Below, one piece after another: positions 7,389-10,249 of a DNA stretch of 10,249 bases (position 1 is the stretch's first letter; every line of letters begins with the position of its first letter). The stretch is from Campylobacterales bacterium. Its GTDB lineage: Bacteria; Campylobacterota; Campylobacteria; Campylobacterales; QNZT01. The notes under the pieces are model-generated. The model saw nothing but the letters and a program-made list of their open reading frames with translations, did no database searches and had not been told where the DNA came from. The DNA lies in NCBI GenBank assembly GCA_027081495.1, contig JALWKJ010000219.1, positions 1-10,249 on the forward strand, given 5' to 3'. The position numbers and the translations under genes are program-made.

Positions 7389-7522
7389 AAAAAAAATTAC
7401 CGCTTTATCTTTTAATAGCGTTTATCGTAGCGAATATCGTATATATGATTTTAGCTCCGCTTATGATAATGGATAAAATAAAAAAAGATACCGCCGCCAT
7501 TTCCCAAAATAGAGGCAAATAA
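7385..7522 (+). CDS. Small single-helix membrane protein (45 aa), unknown function
   Basis: The ORF encodes 45 residues: a basic start (MKKK), one hydrophobic helix at about 5-29 (LPLYLLIAFIVANIVYMIL, then APLMIM), and a polar tail (DKIKKDTAAISQNRGK). I do not recognise the family. The helix may be an uncleaved inner-membrane anchor, with the tail side uncertain. It is probably a real gene: its ATG overlaps the TGA of the upstream cca gene, AAGGA lies 6 nt before the ATG, and codon use matches its neighbours. The first codons contain an A9 tract (7388-7396). It ends 81 bp before the exopolysaccharide export gene, so it belongs by position to the cca transcript. It could be a small subunit or modulator of some membrane complex, but nothing shows which. 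Confidence 0.65.
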   Translation: MKKKLPLYLLIAFIVANIVYMILAPLMIMDKIKKDTAAISQNRGK

Positions 7523-7562
7523 GTAAAAAAATATTCTTTTTTGCCGATATGTCTAAGATGCT

Positions 7563-7580
7563 CATGACAATGTAGTCATG
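7563..7580. promoter_or_regulatory. Inverted repeat upstream of the polysaccharide export genes
   Basis: CATGAC-AATGTA-GTCATG is a perfect 6-bp inverted repeat with a 6-base loop, ending 23 bp before the GTG start at 7604. It is not followed by a T run, so it is not a usual terminator. It may be a binding site for a dimeric regulator of the export operon or a hairpin in the mRNA leader just upstream of the ribosome site. No convincing -35/-10 pair was found in this 81-bp gap; TAAGAT at 7554-7559 is a weak -10 candidate. Confidence 0.4.
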
Positions 7581-7603
7581 GCGATAAAAATTGAGGAAAT
7601 TTC

Positions 7604-8344
7604 GTGCGGATATTACGGATATTGGTAATTTTTACTGTTTTGGGTTTGCTTCTTGGGGGTTGCAGCGGAAAAAAACATCAGCTTTTTCAAAAAAAAGAGA
7701 CTACTCAAAAAGAAGATAATTTTTTTGTTACGCAAAAAAGATATATCATAAAACCTCATGATCGTTTATCGATAATTTTTTTTGAATATCCCGAGCTAAG
7801 CACCAAGAACAAAGATCAATCCGAAAGCGATATCGGAATAGAAGTGGCATCGGACGGTACGGTTATGCTTCCTATCGTAGGCAAAGTTTTAGTGGCCGGA
7901 CGGACTAAAGAGGATGTAGTCGATCTTTTATATAAAAAATATTCGGATTATCTTGAAAAACCGGCTTTAAGGGTCGAGATATTAAACCAAAAAGTATATG
8001 TTTTGGGGGAAGTGAAAAATCCCGGAATCGTGGAAATGATGAAATTTCGTTCTTTGACTCCTTTGAAGGCTATAGTGCAAAGAGGAGGGCTTACGGATTT
8101 TGCGCAGAGAAACAGGGTAAAAATCGTAAGAGGCACCAGAGCGCATTATACTGTTTTGGATATAGACCTTACGAATTTAAACAATATAAAAGACAATAAT
8201 ATAAATCTTTTGCCCGACGACATAATCTATGTTCCCCATAACGGCGTTAAAGATTTCAACCTTCCTTTAAGCGGCGCCGATCCTTCTTTAAACTGGATCA
8301 ATACTATATTTAACTCGTTAACAATGTATCAGGTATGGAAGTAG
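7604..8344 (+). CDS. wza: Wza-like polysaccharide export lipoprotein (OPX family)
   Basis: This is an outer-membrane polysaccharide export lipoprotein, expected to form the periplasmic and outer-membrane channel for a Wzy-dependent capsule or exopolysaccharide. The 246 residues start with a lipoprotein signal peptide whose lipobox LGGC makes Cys20 the acylated residue. A Poly_export domain follows at about 45-125 (YIIKPHDRLSI, then VASDGTVMLPIVGKVLVAGRT), then one SLBB-type domain at about 128-211 (VYVLGEVKNPGIVEM, RGGLTDFAQRN, LLPDDIIYVP). The end (228-246) is an amphipathic helix with a hydrophobic face, like the helix that forms the outer-membrane barrel in Wza. It is shorter than E. coli Wza (about 380), which has one more SLBB-like domain. 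The start is GTG with TGAGGA 6 nt upstream; it leads straight into the signal peptide. The next gene begins 10 bp after the stop. Confidence 0.9.
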   Translation: MRILRILVIFTVLGLLLGGCSGKKHQLFQKKETTQKEDNFFVTQKRYIIKPHDRLSIIFFEYPELSTKNKDQSESDIGIEVASDGTVMLPIVGKVLVAGRTKEDVVDLLYKKYSDYLEKPALRVEILNQKVYVLGEVKNPGIVEMMKFRSLTPLKAIVQRGGLTDFAQRNRVKIVRGTRAHYTVLDIDLTNLNNIKDNNINLLPDDIIYVPHNGVKDFNLPLSGADPSLNWINTIFNSLTMYQVWK

Positions 8345-8354
8345 GGAATAGATT

Positions 8355-10249
8355 ATGAATATCAATGAACACAAATTATATAAAAGAGATCTATTTGACA
8401 AAGTCTTAAAACATAAATTCGCCGTTTTTTTTATAACGCTTTTTTTTATAACGCTTACATACCTCTACCTTTTGTTTGCGCAAAAAGTTTATAGAACCGA
8501 CGCTACTTTGGAAGTTATTTCAAAATCAAGCCTTTTGGATTCCCAGTCGAATGCGAGAGTGAAAGATAGTTTCAAAAGATATATCGTTACGCAAATGGAT
8601 CTTTTGAAATCCCGTTATCTTGTTTCAAAAGCCATAGATGCACTTGACGCGAATATAGAATATTTTGAAAAAGAGAAATTTGGCGCATTTTCCAAAACCC
8701 TTGATGATATACCGTTTTTTGTGAAAGATTTGAAAATAAAAGATAAAAGTTTTTACAATAAAATATTTCATATTAAAGCCTTAGACGATAAAAGATACGC
8801 TCTTAGGCTTATTTCAAAAAACTCTTTTTTGTCAAATCTTTTCAAAGAAGATAAAAAAGCGCCGCTTATTTATGAATTTTCAAAGCCGGCGCTTACGAAA
8901 TATATGGATTTTACGATTGTAAAAAATAAGCTCTCTTCTAAAAAAGATATCTATTTCAAAGTTCAGTCAAAACGAGCTTATATAGATAAAGCGCTAAGCA
9001 ATTTAAATATAAATACTACAAGTAACGATTCAAGTATGATTCGTGTCGCTTATGACGACAATTCTCCTTTGAGCGCGCAGATGTTCGTTAACGAACTTTT
9101 AAAAGAGTACAAAGAGATAATTTCCAAAAACAGGGTTTCTCAGACCAGAGAAGATTTGGAACTGCTTGGCAGAGAGCTTGTAACGGCAAAGAAAAAGCTG
9201 GATGATTCGGAAAAAAAACTCCAAAACTATCTTAGACAAAACAGAGTCGCCGGTATAGACGCCCAGACCGACAGGATGATAGATGCGATATACAGATACG
9301 ATAACGAACTTGAAAGTTTGGATATAGAGTATCAGAATATAAACGAAATTTTAAATATCTATAAAAAGACCGGCGATTACAGAGAAATTTTGACGCAAGT
9401 CTCTCAGCTTGACAATACGAATCTTTCTAAATTGGTTGACGCGTTAGCCAAAGATATGCATGAGTATAAAAAACTTCGACAAAAATATAAAATAAAGCAT
9501 CCAAAAGTCGCGGCGCTTCAAAAAAATATTTTACAAAAAGAGAGCGTTTTAAAGATAAATCTCGAACAGATACACAAAAGCGTTAAAGATAAGAGAAGAA
9601 AAATTAGAAATTATCTTGCAAACTATAAAAATAAACTTACAAAAATTCCTCAAAAAGAGATCGGATACGCCAAATTAAAAAGAGAACATGATCTTTTGGA
9701 AAAGAGTTATCTTTTGTTATTTGACAAAAAGATGCAAATAACGATATCCAAAAAGATTCGCGGAGAGTACGACTACAAAGTGCTGGATGAAGCTATTTTA
9801 CCTCATAAGCCTATAAAACCGAAAAAAGGCGTATTGATGGCTCTTGGAGCTATTTTGGGGTTGCTTGCGGGAATAATCTATGCTCTATTGGCGGAATATT
9901 TCGCTAAAAAAATCATCGTTCCGGGAGATATAGAGGAGTTGACGAAACTTCCGTATCTTGGAACGATTCCGTATATAGAAAATAAAAAACTATATAACGA
10001 TCTTTTTGTCTTAAAAGAGCCGAAATCTTTAGCGTCGCAGATGATGTGGGCGCTAAGAGATAAAATCGATTCGTTTAAAGAGCGGAAAAAATCTCGGATC
10101 ATATCCGTTACATCCATGATAAAAGGAGAGGGTAAAACTACAATATGCGCAAATTTAGCGCTTTGTCTCGGCTTGGGAGACAAAAAAACGGTTATAGTTT
10201 CATTCGATTTGAGATTGCCCGAAATTCATAAAAAATTCAATATCGATAA
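8355..10249 (+). CDS. wzc: Wzc-like chain-length regulator / tyrosine autokinase (3' end missing)
   Basis: This is an inner-membrane co-polymerase that, with the Wza-like channel, controls polymer length and export. The frame stays open to the window edge with 631 codons visible; relatives have about 700-760 residues. It has a cytoplasmic N-terminus, a first membrane helix (22-41), and a periplasmic Wzz-type region with coiled coils at about 262-320 and 365-430, including the family pattern QKYKIKHPKV. A GNVR-type segment from about 432 (IPQKEIGYAKLKREHDLL) and the second membrane helix (about 493-516) come next. A BY-kinase domain then begins, with Walker A SMIKGEGKTT (Lys594) and Walker A' VIVSFDLRLP (613-622). 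In Walker A' the first Asp of the usual DxDxR is Ser616; Asp618 is kept. Walker B and the Tyr cluster are beyond the window. The ATG at 8355 follows AGGGA at 8343-8347, overlapping the upstream stop. No Wzb-type phosphatase gene lies between wza and wzc. Confidence 0.9.
   Translation, partial: MNINEHKLYKRDLFDKVLKHKFAVFFITLFFITLTYLYLLFAQKVYRTDATLEVISKSSLLDSQSNARVKDSFKRYIVTQMDLLKSRYLVSKAIDALDANIEYFEKEKFGAFSKTLDDIPFFVKDLKIKDKSFYNKIFHIKALDDKRYALRLISKNSFLSNLFKEDKKAPLIYEFSKPALTKYMDFTIVKNKLSSKKDIYFKVQSKRAYIDKALSNLNINTTSNDSSMIRVAYDDNSPLSAQMFVNELLKEYKEIISKNRVSQTREDLELLGRELVTAKKKLDDSEKKLQNYLRQNRVAGIDAQTDRMIDAIYRYDNELESLDIEYQNINEILNIYKKTGDYREILTQVSQLDNTNLSKLVDALAKDMHEYKKLRQKYKIKHPKVAALQKNILQKESVLKINLEQIHKSVKDKRRKIRNYLANYKNKLTKIPQKEIGYAKLKREHDLLEKSYLLLFDKKMQITISKKIRGEYDYKVLDEAILPHKPIKPKKGVLMALGAILGLLAGIIYALLAEYFAKKIIVPGDIEELTKLPYLGTIPYIENKKLYNDLFVLKEPKSLASQMMWALRDKIDSFKERKKSRIISVTSMIKGEGKTTICANLALCLGLGDKKTVIVSFDLRLPEIHKKFNID
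8425..8456 (+). repeat. In-frame 15-bp tandem repeat with two T8 tracts
   Basis: The unit TTTTTTATAACGCTT occurs twice without a mismatch (8427-8441 and 8442-8456), and the 15-base period extends over 8425-8456. It encodes Phe-Phe-Ile-Thr-Leu twice inside the first membrane helix of the Wzc-like protein. Each copy carries a run of eight T (8425-8432 and 8440-8447). Loss or gain of a unit would change the helix by five residues without breaking the frame, whereas slippage in a T8 run would shift the frame at about codon 25. Confidence 0.85.

Noticed and set aside
7514..7545. GGCAAA...TTTGCC inverted repeat around the stop codon of the small membrane protein, as a terminator
   Set aside because: The stem is short and mostly A/T, the T run lies inside the stem, and no T tract follows it. 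At best it is a weak hairpin.
7549..7575. An 8-codon ORF rich in Met (MSKMLMTM) upstream of the export gene, possibly a leader peptide
   Set aside because: It has no ribosome site and is too short to separate from chance; it also overlaps the inverted repeat that explains part of its sequence.
7575..7600. A sigma-54 (GG-N10-GC) promoter before the export operon, suggested by TGGCGA and TTGAGG
   Set aside because: The GC dinucleotide is not at the required distance from GG (the bases there are TG), and the -24 block is poor.

Overview
This window looks like a stretch of chromosome from a Campylobacterota (epsilonproteobacterial) bacterium. The grounds are the AT-rich sequence with A/T-heavy codon use, the lptB-rpoN gene pair, a PiT permease with a charged cytoplasmic helical loop, an M20 hippurate-hydrolase-type amidohydrolase, and compact operons built on ATGA overlaps. 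The genus cannot be fixed from the sequence alone. No rRNA, tRNA, CRISPR array, transposase or other sign of recent transfer was seen.

Layout. (1) Positions 1-1573, plus strand: the 3' part of lptB (LPS-export ATPase) overlaps the start of a complete rpoN (sigma-54). (2) Positions 1577-3223, minus strand: a PiT-type phosphate permease, tail to tail with rpoN across a 3-bp gap, with its own TATAAT promoter. (3) Positions 3350-6011, minus strand: a two-gene operon transcribed from a TATAAT promoter near 6032. An M20 amidohydrolase comes first, followed by a multidomain protein with an RsbW-like ATP-binding domain, a GNAT domain and a partial second GNAT-like domain. The Shine-Dalgarno site of the second gene lies inside the last codons of the first, so the two are probably translationally coupled. 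(4) Positions 6123-7522, plus strand: a CCA/poly(A)-polymerase-family tRNA nucleotidyltransferase, possibly made from a leaderless mRNA, overlapping a 45-codon single-helix membrane protein. (5) Position 7604 to the window edge, plus strand: the start of an exopolysaccharide/capsule export locus, with a Wza-like outer-membrane lipoprotein followed 10 bp later by a Wzc-like chain-length regulator and tyrosine kinase that runs off the window.

Most of the window is housekeeping. The least ordinary part is the ATPase-GNAT-GNAT-like protein, whose acetyl-CoA loop has lost its glycines and which is coupled to an amide hydrolase. Also worth checking are an in-frame 15-bp tandem repeat with two T8 tracts in the first membrane helix of the Wzc-like protein, and palindromes in the two regulatory gaps (6051-6065 and 7563-7580).
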